DNA of 64,000 nucleotides from UBA4781 sp963556045 (GCA_963556045.3 CAUVYA020000002.1:744001-808000); one strand, 5' to 3'; counted from the stretch's first letter, positions 33,469-42,172 are shown. Notes: a model not told the origin generated them from the sequence alone. Numbers and translations: made by a program.

Positions 33469-34839
33469 ATGAATAATATGTTCAATACATCAAAAAATAA
33501 ATCACAGAAGAAACCAGCAATCATTTTATTCTTTTTTTATCTATCCATTATTTGTGCACTCACTGCCATCGCAGTCAGCATTTTAAATAGCATGGCTATC
33601 ATTGCTCTTCCCATCAGCGGTACTTTTTCTTTTATAACTGCTGGAGTACTGGCAGCAGCATTTGGATTACTGGCAAAAGGATTCTGGCAGGGTCAAAATT
33701 GGGCACGCACCAGTCTGCTATCGTTATTACTTATCGGATTGGTTATTATCCTGGTTAATACCTTATTCAAATTCTCCAGCGCTGTTTTTGCAGGGAAGCA
33801 TATACTCACTTTCATAGAGATACTGGTTTACGCTGGTCAATTCTTACTGAATACATTCAAATCAGCGGTTATTCCGGGAATTCTTTATTATTTCCTGTAT
33901 AAGGCAGATGAGAGTTTCTCTGAAACTCCTACTCAACGGCACATGTTCGACAATCTGGTGAAGAAATTCTTACTGGGCACAGCGCTTAGCTCCATTCTCA
34001 TCGTGGTGGTGATCTTTTTATTCACTTTCATGGAATCTGGTCAGGCGATCTCCGAAATCGGATTCAAGGAGATGTTGACCGGAACGATATGGAGACCCGG
34101 TTCGATCATCGGAACGGATGAAGCACAATTTGGTCTGGTTCCTATGATCATCGGATCCATCTACAGCACCATCGGAGCGGTTGTTCTGGGTATTCCCACC
34201 TCCATTGGAACTGCAATCCTGCTGGCAGAGATCGTACCTGACTTTATAAGAGAAATTTTTCGCACTGCCATTGAACTCTTATCAGGCATCCCCTCTGTTG
34301 TTTATGGTCTTTTCGGGATGGTGGTGATAGCACCCCTTATCCGGCAGATACCGGTCGAGGGCAACACCACCGGATTCGGAATACTGAACGCATCCATCAT
34401 TCTCGCGATCATGATCCTGCCCACGGTAACCAATATCAGTGAAGATGCCATCCGTGCCGTTCCGGGCAGCTATCGCGAAGCATCATTTGCGCTGGGAGCC
34501 ACCCACTGGCAAACCATTAAGGACGTGGTGCTGCCCGCAGCCAATTCCGGGATCATAGCCGCCGTGATCCTGGGTATCGGCAGAGCGCTGGGTGAAACCA
34601 TGGCGCTTATCATGGTGATCGGAAATTCCATCGCGATTCCCTCACCTGTTAATGATAATCCACTCTCCATCATTTTCTCGACAGCACGTACCCTAACCGG
34701 AAATATCGCGGTTGAGATCAATTATGCAGCCGGTGCGCATCGCTCCGCCTTATTTTTCACCGGAGTTCTCTTATTTATCCTGCTGCTCATTATCAACCGC
34801 CTGGCAAACCGGATCATGAAAGGCAATTCACAAGCATGA
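33469..34839 (+). CDS. pstC: Phosphate ABC transporter permease PstC with a long N-terminal membrane extension
   Basis: PstC is one of the two channel subunits of the phosphate importer. From ATG 33469 the protein has 456 residues, about 150 more than usual. Residues 155-456 are a normal PstC (six helices, ILLAEIVPDFIREIF, ELLSGIPSVVYGLFG, GATHWQTIKDVVLPAANSG). Residues 1-154 add about four more hydrophobic helices with a GQNWARTSLLSLLLIGL motif of unknown role. ATG 33478 is an alternative start. An internal ATG at 33943 could give a short form but has no ribosome site. The stop overlaps pstA by four bases. Confidence 0.9.
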   Translation: MNNMFNTSKNKSQKKPAIILFFFYLSIICALTAIAVSILNSMAIIALPISGTFSFITAGVLAAAFGLLAKGFWQGQNWARTSLLSLLLIGLVIILVNTLFKFSSAVFAGKHILTFIEILVYAGQFLLNTFKSAVIPGILYYFLYKADESFSETPTQRHMFDNLVKKFLLGTALSSILIVVVIFLFTFMESGQAISEIGFKEMLTGTIWRPGSIIGTDEAQFGLVPMIIGSIYSTIGAVVLGIPTSIGTAILLAEIVPDFIREIFRTAIELLSGIPSVVYGLFGMVVIAPLIRQIPVEGNTTGFGILNASIILAIMILPTVTNISEDAIRAVPGSYREASFALGATHWQTIKDVVLPAANSGIIAAVILGIGRALGETMALIMVIGNSIAIPSPVNDNPLSIIFSTARTLTGNIAVEINYAAGAHRSALFFTGVLLFILLLIINRLANRIMKGNSQA

Positions 34840-35771
34840 ATACTTTTCTTACAAATGAAAAAAGGATTGTGCCACGCACAAAACAGACAAATCCAAGACG
34901 ATACTTAAAACGTCGTAAATTCTCTCAAAAGATCGCTTTCGGAGTATTCTGGGTGATGGGGTTAACTGCTATTGCAGTACTCCTCTGGATAGTTGGCTAC
35001 ATACTCTCAAAGGGAGCTTCCAGCATCAACCTTGAGTTCCTGACAACACGTCCCGCGGGTGGTTTTGATGGCGAAGGTGGTATTTCTACTACTATTGTAA
35101 CTACGATATATCTGGTCATCTTCACAATTGCCATTGCAGCACCATTGGGGGTAGGAGCAGGTATCTATTTTGTGGAATATGCCAATGAAGCTCAGAATCG
35201 CAGTAGATTCGTACGTTGGCTAATAAATATCGCGAGAACAGGTGTCGAGATACTGGCAGGAGTTCCATCCATCATTTTCGGATTGTTCGGATTTGCCATC
35301 TTTGTGTCTTTTATGAAACTGAAATTCTCTCTTCTGTCGGCTGGATTAAGTGGAGCCTGCATGGTTTTACCCGTCATTATCCGTACAACAGAAGAAGCTT
35401 TACTGGCGGTTCCCGATTCATACAGGCAGGGTTCATTAGGATTAGGTGCAACTAAATGGCAGACTGTAACCGGAGTGATCCTTCCAACCGCACTTCCTGG
35501 AATTGTTACCGGAATTGTGCTAAGTGTTGGTAGAATCATCTCAGAAACAGCAGTGTTTTGGGTTACACTTGGTGGAAGTTATCGGCTGCCACAAAACTTG
35601 TTGTCTTCTGGAAGAACATTGGCTTTACATGTTTATATGCTGGCAACGGAGACTCGAGCATTTGATAAAGCACTAGGTACTTCAGCTATATTGATCATTA
35701 TCATCATTCTATTGAACCTGGCTATCAATATTACTTCAAAACGTTTTCAAAAAAGGTTGAGTGGAAAGTAG
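34836..35771 (+). CDS. pstA: Phosphate ABC transporter permease PstA
   Basis: PstA is the second membrane channel subunit. The 311-residue protein has a basic N-terminus, six membrane helices and the family motifs GVEILAGVPSIIFGLFG, RTTEEALLAVPDSYRQGSLG and the ABC-coupling loop GATKWQTVTGVILPTALPG. It begins in an ATGA overlap with pstC and lies six bases before pstB. The DNA in this stretch looks somewhat more AT-rich than in pstC. Confidence 0.94.
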   Translation: MNTFLTNEKRIVPRTKQTNPRRYLKRRKFSQKIAFGVFWVMGLTAIAVLLWIVGYILSKGASSINLEFLTTRPAGGFDGEGGISTTIVTTIYLVIFTIAIAAPLGVGAGIYFVEYANEAQNRSRFVRWLINIARTGVEILAGVPSIIFGLFGFAIFVSFMKLKFSLLSAGLSGACMVLPVIIRTTEEALLAVPDSYRQGSLGLGATKWQTVTGVILPTALPGIVTGIVLSVGRIISETAVFWVTLGGSYRLPQNLLSSGRTLALHVYMLATETRAFDKALGTSAILIIIIILLNLAINITSKRFQKRLSGK

Positions 35772-35777
35772 GACATA

Positions 35778-36572
35778 ATGGTACGAACATCGCAAGAGAA
35801 CAAACAGAACATATCAAAAATCATCACACGTAAGTTTAATCTTTTCTATGGAGATTTTCAGGCTCTCAAGGATATCAACGTATCTATGCTGCAAAACTCG
35901 ATCACAGCCATTATCGGACCTTCCGGCTGTGGGAAAAGTACATTTTTGCGATCAATCAACCGTATGAATGAATTAATTCCAAGTGTGAAAACCAGTGGTG
36001 AGATCTTTTTAGATGACGAGAACATCTTCATGCAGGATGTGGTCGAATTACGCAAAATCGTTGGGATGGTCTTTCAACGACCTAATCCTTTCCCAAAATC
36101 CATTTTCGATAATGTAGCTTATGGTCCACGGGCGCATGGTTTAAAAAATAAAAATATGCTGGAAGAGATCGTTGAAAAGAGTCTTAAGGATGCCGCCCTG
36201 TGGGATGAAGTAAAGGACGGTTTACATAAATCCGGTCTGGCATTATCCGGCGGGCAGCAGCAGCGTTTATGCATAGCCCGAGCGCTGGCAGTAGAACCGC
36301 AGGTGATCCTGATGGATGAACCAGCTTCAGCTCTTGACCCGATCGCAACTTTAAAGATCGAAGAATTAATTCAAAATCTCAAAAAAGAATATACAATAGT
36401 GATTGTAACGCACAATATGCAGCAGGCAGCTCGTGCATCCGATCACACCATGGTGTTTAATATGCACCCTGATCGGTCAGGTTACATTGTCGAATATGGA
36501 GAAACGAGCCAGATCTTCACCAACCCGCATGAAAAGATCACAGAAGATTATATATCTGGACGTTTTGGATAG
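35778..36572 (+). CDS. pstB: Phosphate import ATP-binding protein PstB
   Basis: PstB powers phosphate import as the ABC ATPase dimer. The 264-residue protein has Walker A GPSGCGKST (47-55), the PstB-typical segment RSINRMNELIP, Q loop VFQRPNPFPKSI, signature LSGGQQQRLCIARAL, Walker B VILMDEPASALDP and the switch His in VTHNMQQAARASD. The length and motifs are standard. phoU follows after 18 bases. Confidence 0.96.
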   Translation: MVRTSQENKQNISKIITRKFNLFYGDFQALKDINVSMLQNSITAIIGPSGCGKSTFLRSINRMNELIPSVKTSGEIFLDDENIFMQDVVELRKIVGMVFQRPNPFPKSIFDNVAYGPRAHGLKNKNMLEEIVEKSLKDAALWDEVKDGLHKSGLALSGGQQQRLCIARALAVEPQVILMDEPASALDPIATLKIEELIQNLKKEYTIVIVTHNMQQAARASDHTMVFNMHPDRSGYIVEYGETSQIFTNPHEKITEDYISGRFG

Positions 36573-36590
36573 ACCACACAGAGGTGAATA

Positions 36591-37277
36591 ATGCCGCGTG
36601 AAACACTCGATACAAAATTATCACAGATAAAAGATGAAATCTATCTACTCGGGAGTATGGTTGAACAATCTATATTAGATTCTGTAGACACCCTGAGAAC
36701 CCGAGATCTAAAAGAAGCAAAACGTGTTTATGATGAAGATAACATCATTAATGAAAAACGTTTTGCCCTCGAAAATGCTATTATCATCCTGCTGGCTACC
36801 CAACAACCTTTTGCCCGCGATCTACGTCTGTTAGCCGCAATGCTGCTGGTGGTCAATGAATTGGAACGTATGGCAGATTATGCCAAAGGTATCGCGAAGA
36901 TCAATTTTAAAATCGGTGATTCGACGATCGCTATCCCTGTTCGTGATTTTCAGAAAATGGCAGAACAAGGGATCAGCATGCTGCATCGTGGTTTGAGCGC
37001 TTTTATCGAACAAAATCCCAACCAGGCAGCCGCCATCCCGCAGGAAGACAGCATCGTGGATGATCTGTATAACAAGATCTACCGTTCAACCATGGAACAG
37101 GCGATTGCCAATCCTGAAAATATTGACCAGGCAAATAATATCTTATGGATCGCGCATAACCTGGAACGCTTCGCCGATCGTGTCACCAACATCTGCGAAC
37201 GCACCATTTTTATCACAACGGGAGAACTGCTGGAAATGGGGTCCAGTGATGATGAGAATGGGATCGAGTTTGAATGA
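36591..37277 (+). CDS. phoU: Phosphate signalling regulator PhoU
   Basis: PhoU links the transporter to the PhoR-type kinase and keeps the Pho response off when phosphate is sufficient. The 228-residue protein is all-helical with two repeats of the PhoU domain (LLAAMLLVVNELERMADYAKGIA and ILWIAHNLERFADRVTNICE), whose E-x3-D-x3 patterns bind metal clusters. An acidic tail ends the chain. It is the last canonical pst gene; a 161-base gap separates it from the kinase-like pair. Confidence 0.94.
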   Translation: MPRETLDTKLSQIKDEIYLLGSMVEQSILDSVDTLRTRDLKEAKRVYDEDNIINEKRFALENAIIILLATQQPFARDLRLLAAMLLVVNELERMADYAKGIAKINFKIGDSTIAIPVRDFQKMAEQGISMLHRGLSAFIEQNPNQAAAIPQEDSIVDDLYNKIYRSTMEQAIANPENIDQANNILWIAHNLERFADRVTNICERTIFITTGELLEMGSSDDENGIEFE

Positions 37278-37374
37278 TCCTGCATTAATCCCTTAATTTC
37301 CAATTTCAAGTACCTGCTTTTGCCTGTATCATAATGCTCATTTTCTAGTTGGGTACTGTATTTTTTGAACCCTG

Positions 37375-37404
37375 TTGTGGAAATTCCTAATAATTGAATA
37401 TACA
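37375..37404 (+). promoter_or_regulatory. Possible promoter for the kinase-CHAD-phosphoesterase-HD gene set
   Basis: TTGTGG (37375-37380) and TATACA (37399-37404) are 18 bases apart, about 35 bases before the first start codon. The match is moderate. No Pho-box repeat with 11-base spacing is visible in this 161-base gap, so the set may also be read through from phoU. Confidence 0.4.
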
Positions 37405-37438
37405 ATAGACTATACAAGTCTAGAGAAATGGAAACCTC

Positions 37439-38170
37439 ATGCTAGAACCGAATCCAACTAAAGGAAAACTGATCATCGTTGAGGGGATTGATGGGAGTGG
37501 GAAATCCACCCAGATCGACCTGATCTATAAATGGTTGATTGACAAAGGCAAATCTGTCTATTTCAGCGAATGGAATTCTTCTCCTCTTGTAAAAAGCACC
37601 ACCAAACTGGGGAAAAAACAACGCCTGTTCACACCAACTACGTTCAGCCTGATCCAGGCAACTGATTTTGCCAACCGCTGGGAAAACCATTTATTGCCCA
37701 TGCTCAAAGCCGGTGTGATCGTGATCGCTGACCGTTACGCCTTCACGGGGTTTGCCCGTGATGTAGCCCGAGGTGTGGATCCAAGTTGGGTTCGTAATCT
37801 CTATTCCTTTGCCTACCAGCCCGATCTCGCTCTATATTTTCAGGTAGACATCGATACCGCAGTAGAAAGAATCACAGCATCCAGAGCGAAGATCAAATAT
37901 TACGAAGCCGGAATGGACCTGGGATTATCAGACAAAAAGATCCCCAGTTTTCGTCTTTTTCAAAGCAGAGTTCTGGAAGAGTATGAAAAAATGGCGGATG
38001 AATTCAATTTCAAGATAATCGATGCCAACCAACCTGTGGAAAAACAACAAAAAGAGATTCGAGGACTGGTGTCTTCGATGCTGCGTGGTTGGGAAGGTCT
38101 TCCCAATCCGGCATTATCTGCCAGACGTTATACAAAAAAGATGCGCACAACATCAACTGAGAAGGAGTGA
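37439..38170 (+). CDS. Thymidylate-kinase-like P-loop kinase (first of a tandem pair)
   Basis: The 243-residue protein has the thymidylate kinase fold: P-loop GIDGSGKST (16-24, Lys22), a DRY motif in ADRYAFTGFARDVARG, and a basic lid-like segment around SRAKIKYYEAGMD. It is about 30 residues longer than typical Tmk, with a basic C-terminal tail. A second paralogue follows three bases later, and both sit between phoU and a CHAD gene. That setting is unusual for DNA-precursor synthesis, so the true substrate may not be dTMP. Whether this is the cell's Tmk cannot be decided here. Confidence 0.8.
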   Translation: MLEPNPTKGKLIIVEGIDGSGKSTQIDLIYKWLIDKGKSVYFSEWNSSPLVKSTTKLGKKQRLFTPTTFSLIQATDFANRWENHLLPMLKAGVIVIADRYAFTGFARDVARGVDPSWVRNLYSFAYQPDLALYFQVDIDTAVERITASRAKIKYYEAGMDLGLSDKKIPSFRLFQSRVLEEYEKMADEFNFKIIDANQPVEKQQKEIRGLVSSMLRGWEGLPNPALSARRYTKKMRTTSTEKE

Positions 38171-38173
38171 ACC

Positions 38174-38887
38174 ATGGCTAAAATGAAATTCTATGGCAGC
38201 GGTTTCCCTTATCTTGAGAAAAAAACCCTCAAAGGCAAACTTATCGTGGTAGAAGGAACCGATGGTGTGGGAAGATCAACCCAGGTTGCCATGTTGAAAA
38301 GATGGTTGGAAAAAAGCAGTTTCGCAGTCTCAGATACCGGATTACGCCGCTCTCCTCTCACTCAACCCGGTTTGGATAAAGCCAAGGAAGGCAACACCCT
38401 TTCACCAACGACGCTGAGCCTGTTCTATGCGACCGATTTTGCCGATCGCCTCGAAAACCAGATCATCCCTGCCATGCAGGCTGGCTTTCACGTTCTTTCC
38501 GATCGTTATTTTTATTCCATTATGGCGCGTGATGTTGTGCGAGGTTTAGATCCGAAATGGACGCGCGAAGTGTATGGTTTCGCATTGATACCCGATATCA
38601 TCATTTACCTCAAAGCTGACATCCCCACTCTGGTTACCCGTATCGTCCACGGTCGCGGTTTCAATTTTTGGGAATCTGGTATGGACATTATCAAAGAACA
38701 AAATCTCTATGATTCCTTCGTACAATATCAAACTTGTATGATCGAGCAATTTGATGCCATGGCACAGGAGTACCATTTTCAGATCGTGGATGCCAACCGA
38801 TCTGCGAAAGAGGTGTTTGAGGATATTAAAGTACTGGTGGAGAAATTGATCGCACCGAAACGAGATACTCACGAAAAAACTGCATAA
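38174..38887 (+). CDS. Thymidylate-kinase-like protein with altered P-loop (second of the pair)
   Basis: This 237-residue paralogue of the preceding gene keeps the overall pattern (TLSPTTLSLFYATDFADRLENQ, SDRYFYSIMARDVVRG). Its P-loop, however, reads GTDGVGRST, with Arg34 where the catalytic Lys normally sits. The substitution suggests loss or change of phosphotransfer, perhaps a regulatory or heterodimer partner for the first kinase. An AAGGAG ribosome site precedes the ATG, and the gene is intact, so it is not simply decaying. The lid-like region (GRGFNFWESGMD) is conserved between the two proteins. Confidence 0.8.
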   Translation: MAKMKFYGSGFPYLEKKTLKGKLIVVEGTDGVGRSTQVAMLKRWLEKSSFAVSDTGLRRSPLTQPGLDKAKEGNTLSPTTLSLFYATDFADRLENQIIPAMQAGFHVLSDRYFYSIMARDVVRGLDPKWTREVYGFALIPDIIIYLKADIPTLVTRIVHGRGFNFWESGMDIIKEQNLYDSFVQYQTCMIEQFDAMAQEYHFQIVDANRSAKEVFEDIKVLVEKLIAPKRDTHEKTA

Positions 38888-38898
38888 GGGGAACATGT

Positions 38899-39900
38899 AT
38901 GAAAGTTCAAAAGGGTAATGCTATCCAGTGTTACGCGGCTAGGTATACGCTGCCCGTCACTCAAGATCTGCTGCGTTCTCTGGAAAGTATTCAATCTCGT
39001 AAAGAGATAGAGGATATCCACGACCTGCGTGTTGCTTCACGCAGGATCCGAACCGTATTATTGATCTTCGGAAATCAGTTCCCCAGGAAAAAAGTGAAAA
39101 ATTGGATGGAGGGAGTACGGATCATCACTCGCAGGTATGGTGCAACTCGCGACATGGATGTACAGATCGCATTCCTTGAAGAATTAATGAAAGATAATCC
39201 CGATCGCAAAATTCATACAGGATTACATCGCATTCACCTGCGCCTGCTCCAGAAGCGCAGCAACAAGGATAAGATGGTTGGTAAACACACCCATGCTTTA
39301 CTCAACGATGAAAATATTCTGGACATGCACGCCATCATGCAGGAGATTAGTACATCGCACACAGCAGAAGAACTACCCCAGGAATTGTACGAACTGGCAT
39401 TTTATACTTTACAGACAACACTTGATCAATTTTTATCCTATGAAATCTTCATTCATCAGGTTGATAAAATCCACGAACTTCATTTGATGCGTATTGCTGC
39501 AAAAAAAATGCGTTATACCATGGAAGTGTTTTATGCTTTGTATAAGGGTAAAATTGATCCCTATCTCGCAATCATGAAAGATGTGCAGCAGCAATTGGGA
39601 GAAATTCGCGATTGCGATGTTTGGATGGAATTCATTCCTGTTTTTATCGAAAAAGAAAAAAAACGCACTCAGCAATATTACGGACGGAAAGATGCAATGA
39701 AACGTTTAATGCCCGGCATCGAGTTCTTAGAGCTAAATCGCCGGCATGAACGAGAACGCCTGTATAAAAGGTTCGTAAAAAACTGGCAATCATGGCGTAA
39801 TCAGGCGGTGTGGCTGCATTTGAGAGAACTCATCCTTCAGGCAACCCTTTCTCGGGAATCAGATTACGATAACAATCTGCAGTCATCTGCAGAACGGTAA
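38899..39900 (+). CDS. CHAD domain protein (predicted polyphosphate-binding)
   Basis: CHAD domains are helical bundles with a basic central pore that bind inorganic polyphosphate. The 333-residue protein shows both half-repeats: IHDLRVASRRIRTVLLIF near residues 40-57 and LHLMRIAAKKMRYTMEVF near 194-211, plus TRDMDVQIAFL and IRDCDVWMEF. The whole chain is rich in Lys, Arg and His. It has no fused CYTH or triphosphatase domain, so it is likely a binding or targeting protein. It lies between the kinase-like pair and a phosphoesterase gene, in the same direction and closely spaced. Confidence 0.87.
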   Translation: MKVQKGNAIQCYAARYTLPVTQDLLRSLESIQSRKEIEDIHDLRVASRRIRTVLLIFGNQFPRKKVKNWMEGVRIITRRYGATRDMDVQIAFLEELMKDNPDRKIHTGLHRIHLRLLQKRSNKDKMVGKHTHALLNDENILDMHAIMQEISTSHTAEELPQELYELAFYTLQTTLDQFLSYEIFIHQVDKIHELHLMRIAAKKMRYTMEVFYALYKGKIDPYLAIMKDVQQQLGEIRDCDVWMEFIPVFIEKEKKRTQQYYGRKDAMKRLMPGIEFLELNRRHERERLYKRFVKNWQSWRNQAVWLHLRELILQATLSRESDYDNNLQSSAER

Positions 39901-39909
39901 ACATTGATC

Positions 39910-40689
39910 ATGGATCCTTACCAGAACCCGATCACCCCATTACAGTACATCGCTTTGGTCAGTGATATCCACGGCAACTTGCCAGCATTGCAGAGTGTTT
40001 ATGAGCATGCCAGACAGCAAGGCGCCCAGCTATTCTTCAATGCGGGAGACACGATCGGTTATGGACCATTCCCCAACGAGTGCATAGATTTTATTCGAGA
40101 AAAGAAATTTTTCAGCGTTATCGGAGATTATGATCAAAAAGTTCTGGCGTTTCCACAACATGCTAAAGAATATCGGCAAAATAAACACCCTCTGAAAAAC
40201 CTTGCCTTCCAATGGGCATTCGAAAATCTTACTCAACCGAATATTCAGTATTTATCTCACCTGCCCGTCAATCACCAGATGACCATTGCTCATAAATCAT
40301 TTTTTCTCACACACGGTACTCCAAACAATACGCAAGCCCATATTGGAAATGCAACCACCTCGCAGGAATGGCAGCGTTATCAGCAAGAAGCAAACAGTGA
40401 TATTGTCATCAGCGGAAATACCCATATCTACCATCATCATACTGCACTCAATACGCTGTTCGTAAATCCCGGCAGTGTGGGCAGGCAGGATGATGGCGAT
40501 CCGCGTGCATCGTATGCCATCCTTCAATTGGATGATCCCTTCACGATCAGACAGTATCGTGTTGAATATGATATCGAGCAGGTCATAAAACAGCTTGAAT
40601 TCTATGTTCTACCGTGTGAATTCTCGTACATGTTCCGCGAAGGATGCAGCCTGAATACAGCCCTTCTACAAATGAGCAGCTATGATTAA
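39910..40689 (+). CDS. Calcineurin-like metallophosphoesterase
   Basis: The 259-residue protein has the dimetal phosphoesterase motifs in order: SDIHGN, GDTIGYGPFPNEC, HGTP and GNTHIYHHHT, then NPGSVGRQ. The third motif, usually GNHD or GNxD, is GDYD at 72-75, so a metal-bridging Asn is replaced by Asp. This is the YfcE/diadenosine-tetraphosphatase-like branch; the substrate could be a nucleotide or phosphate ester. I use ATG 39910 (an in-frame TTG lies six bases upstream). It overlaps the HD gene by eight bases. Confidence 0.83.
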   Translation: MDPYQNPITPLQYIALVSDIHGNLPALQSVYEHARQQGAQLFFNAGDTIGYGPFPNECIDFIREKKFFSVIGDYDQKVLAFPQHAKEYRQNKHPLKNLAFQWAFENLTQPNIQYLSHLPVNHQMTIAHKSFFLTHGTPNNTQAHIGNATTSQEWQRYQQEANSDIVISGNTHIYHHHTALNTLFVNPGSVGRQDDGDPRASYAILQLDDPFTIRQYRVEYDIEQVIKQLEFYVLPCEFSYMFREGCSLNTALLQMSSYD

Positions 40690-41302
40690 AAGAGTTTCCC
40701 AGCTTCCATTTACCGATCATCAAAAAGATCAATATGATGAGGTACTGAATGTAGCAAAGATCTGCCAGTATGAAAAAGCGCATACAGACCAGGTAACCGC
40801 CCTGGCGATCAGCATCTTTGATCAGCTTCAACCCTTGACCGGATTGGATGCAGAAGCTCGTTTTTTCCTGCTGTGTGCGGCAACTCTGCATGATATCGGT
40901 GTACATACAGAAGGGACGCAAGGACATCACAAGACCGCACTGCACATCATCTTATCTACCCCATTGCTGCATTTCACCTCACAGGAACGTTTGATCATCG
41001 GTTCCATCGCCCGCTACCACCGCAAAGCGCTGCCCAGCAGCCATCATAGCCATTTTACGTCGCTTGACCTACCTGCGCAGGAACTGGTTGTTCAATTATC
41101 AGCCATTTTACGTGTTGCGGATGGTTTGGATTACCGCCACAAGGCACGCGTTATAAAAGTTAAAGTACATATTTCAAAAGAACAGATCACCTTTTCCTGT
41201 AAATCAAAAAGGAAAATTGATAAAGAGATCACATCCGCTTCACATAAAAGTGATCTGATGCAAAAAACCTTCAACCGCCAGGTGCTGTTCCAAGAGGATT
41301 AA
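40682..41302 (+). CDS. Free-standing HD domain protein like the C-terminal domain of Ppx/GppA
   Basis: The 206-residue protein has an HD-type helical domain: His34, the His70-Asp71 pair in LHDIGVH, then GHHKTALHIILS, IIGSIARYHRKALP and AILRVADGLDYRH. This motif order, especially the RYHRK and RVADGLD segments, matches the C-terminal domain of exopolyphosphatase/guanosine pentaphosphatase. The actin-like catalytic half is absent. It could be a separate phosphohydrolase or a regulator. It ends the five-gene set and converges on the PIG-L gene with a four-base overlap. Confidence 0.78.
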   Translation: MIKRVSQLPFTDHQKDQYDEVLNVAKICQYEKAHTDQVTALAISIFDQLQPLTGLDAEARFFLLCAATLHDIGVHTEGTQGHHKTALHIILSTPLLHFTSQERLIIGSIARYHRKALPSSHHSHFTSLDLPAQELVVQLSAILRVADGLDYRHKARVIKVKVHISKEQITFSCKSKRKIDKEITSASHKSDLMQKTFNRQVLFQED

Positions 41303-42168
41303 GTACCCAGTTCCAACCCCTGAAACAGATCATGTTTTTTTGAATTTGCAGTTGGTGTTGGGTAGAACTGCATAAAAACCTCATTGGAATTTACAAAGCG
41401 CAGTAACCAGCTTATGAAATATCCACTTTTACTATCTCCGCCCTGACTGCGATAACAGGCTGCCGCGTTTTCGCGGATGCGCGCAACTTTCCCATATCGA
41501 ATACGGGCATGGATCGGAAAATCTTCCCGCAATATATCTACAAAATTTATATCCCTATTCTTTCCAAATTTGGTCGGATCCTTCCCAACTAGCGGCATAA
41601 ATTTTATGACTATGCGCATCATTTTTCGGGGGAAGGTATGCAGGTATACACCTTTTGGATGAAAAGGCTCTAATCCTTCAAGCACAATACTTTCATCCGC
41701 ACTGAACTCCAGTGCCTGCACTACACTCTGATAGGTATGAATATGATCCGGATGTCCATACCCCCCCATCGGGTCAAAGGTCAGCACAAGCTGCGGCTGC
41801 AATTTTCGGATGTAAAACGCAATTTTTCGTGCTGTCTCCTGTAAGGGTGCCTGGATGAACGCCTCTGGATGATCATTATCCGCACTACCCGGCATCCCTG
41901 AATCACGGTACCCAAGAAAAAACACTTCCTGTACGCCCAACTCTTTCATCGCACAGCGCATCTCTGCTTCTCGCAGCGCAGCCATAGATTCGTATTGTTT
42001 TAACAGTGCAGGATCAGCTTCCCCCGCTTCCCCTTTCGTTGCACACACCACAAAAACCTTGCATCCTTCAGAAATGTATTTTGCAATAGTGCCACCCATG
42101 CCAAAGGTTTCATCATCTGGATGGGCTGTGATCACTAGGATCTTCCTGCTTATGTTTTGATCTTTCAT
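41299..42168 (-). CDS. PIG-L family (LmbE-like) deacetylase
   Basis: This zinc-dependent N-deacetylase family acts on N-acetylglucosaminyl-type substrates. From ATG 42168 the protein has 289 residues and opens near the metal motif AHPDDETFGMGG (His16, Asp18, Asp19); the second motif GGYGHPDHIHT supplies the third ligand. The frame stays open upstream, but only within the E1-like gene. Upstream neighbour and stop are four bases apart, so the two minus-strand genes are an operon. The substrate is unknown; mycothiol- or bacillithiol-type enzymes are relatives. Confidence 0.87.
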   Translation of the reverse strand: MKDQNISRKILVITAHPDDETFGMGGTIAKYISEGCKVFVVCATKGEAGEADPALLKQYESMAALREAEMRCAMKELGVQEVFFLGYRDSGMPGSADNDHPEAFIQAPLQETARKIAFYIRKLQPQLVLTFDPMGGYGHPDHIHTYQSVVQALEFSADESIVLEGLEPFHPKGVYLHTFPRKMMRIVIKFMPLVGKDPTKFGKNRDINFVDILREDFPIHARIRYGKVARIRENAAACYRSQGGDSKSGYFISWLLRFVNSNEVFMQFYPTPTANSKKHDLFQGLELGT

Positions 42169-42172
42169 GTTT

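Noticed and set aside
33943..34839. Internal start giving a normal-length PstC
   Set aside because: No ribosome site precedes the internal ATG, and the upstream part is a well-formed membrane region in the same frame. It is kept only as an alternative.
37285..37298. TTAATC and TTAATT upstream of the kinase-like pair as a second Pho box
   Set aside because: The two units are eight bases apart, not eleven, and no third unit or -10 follows at the expected place.
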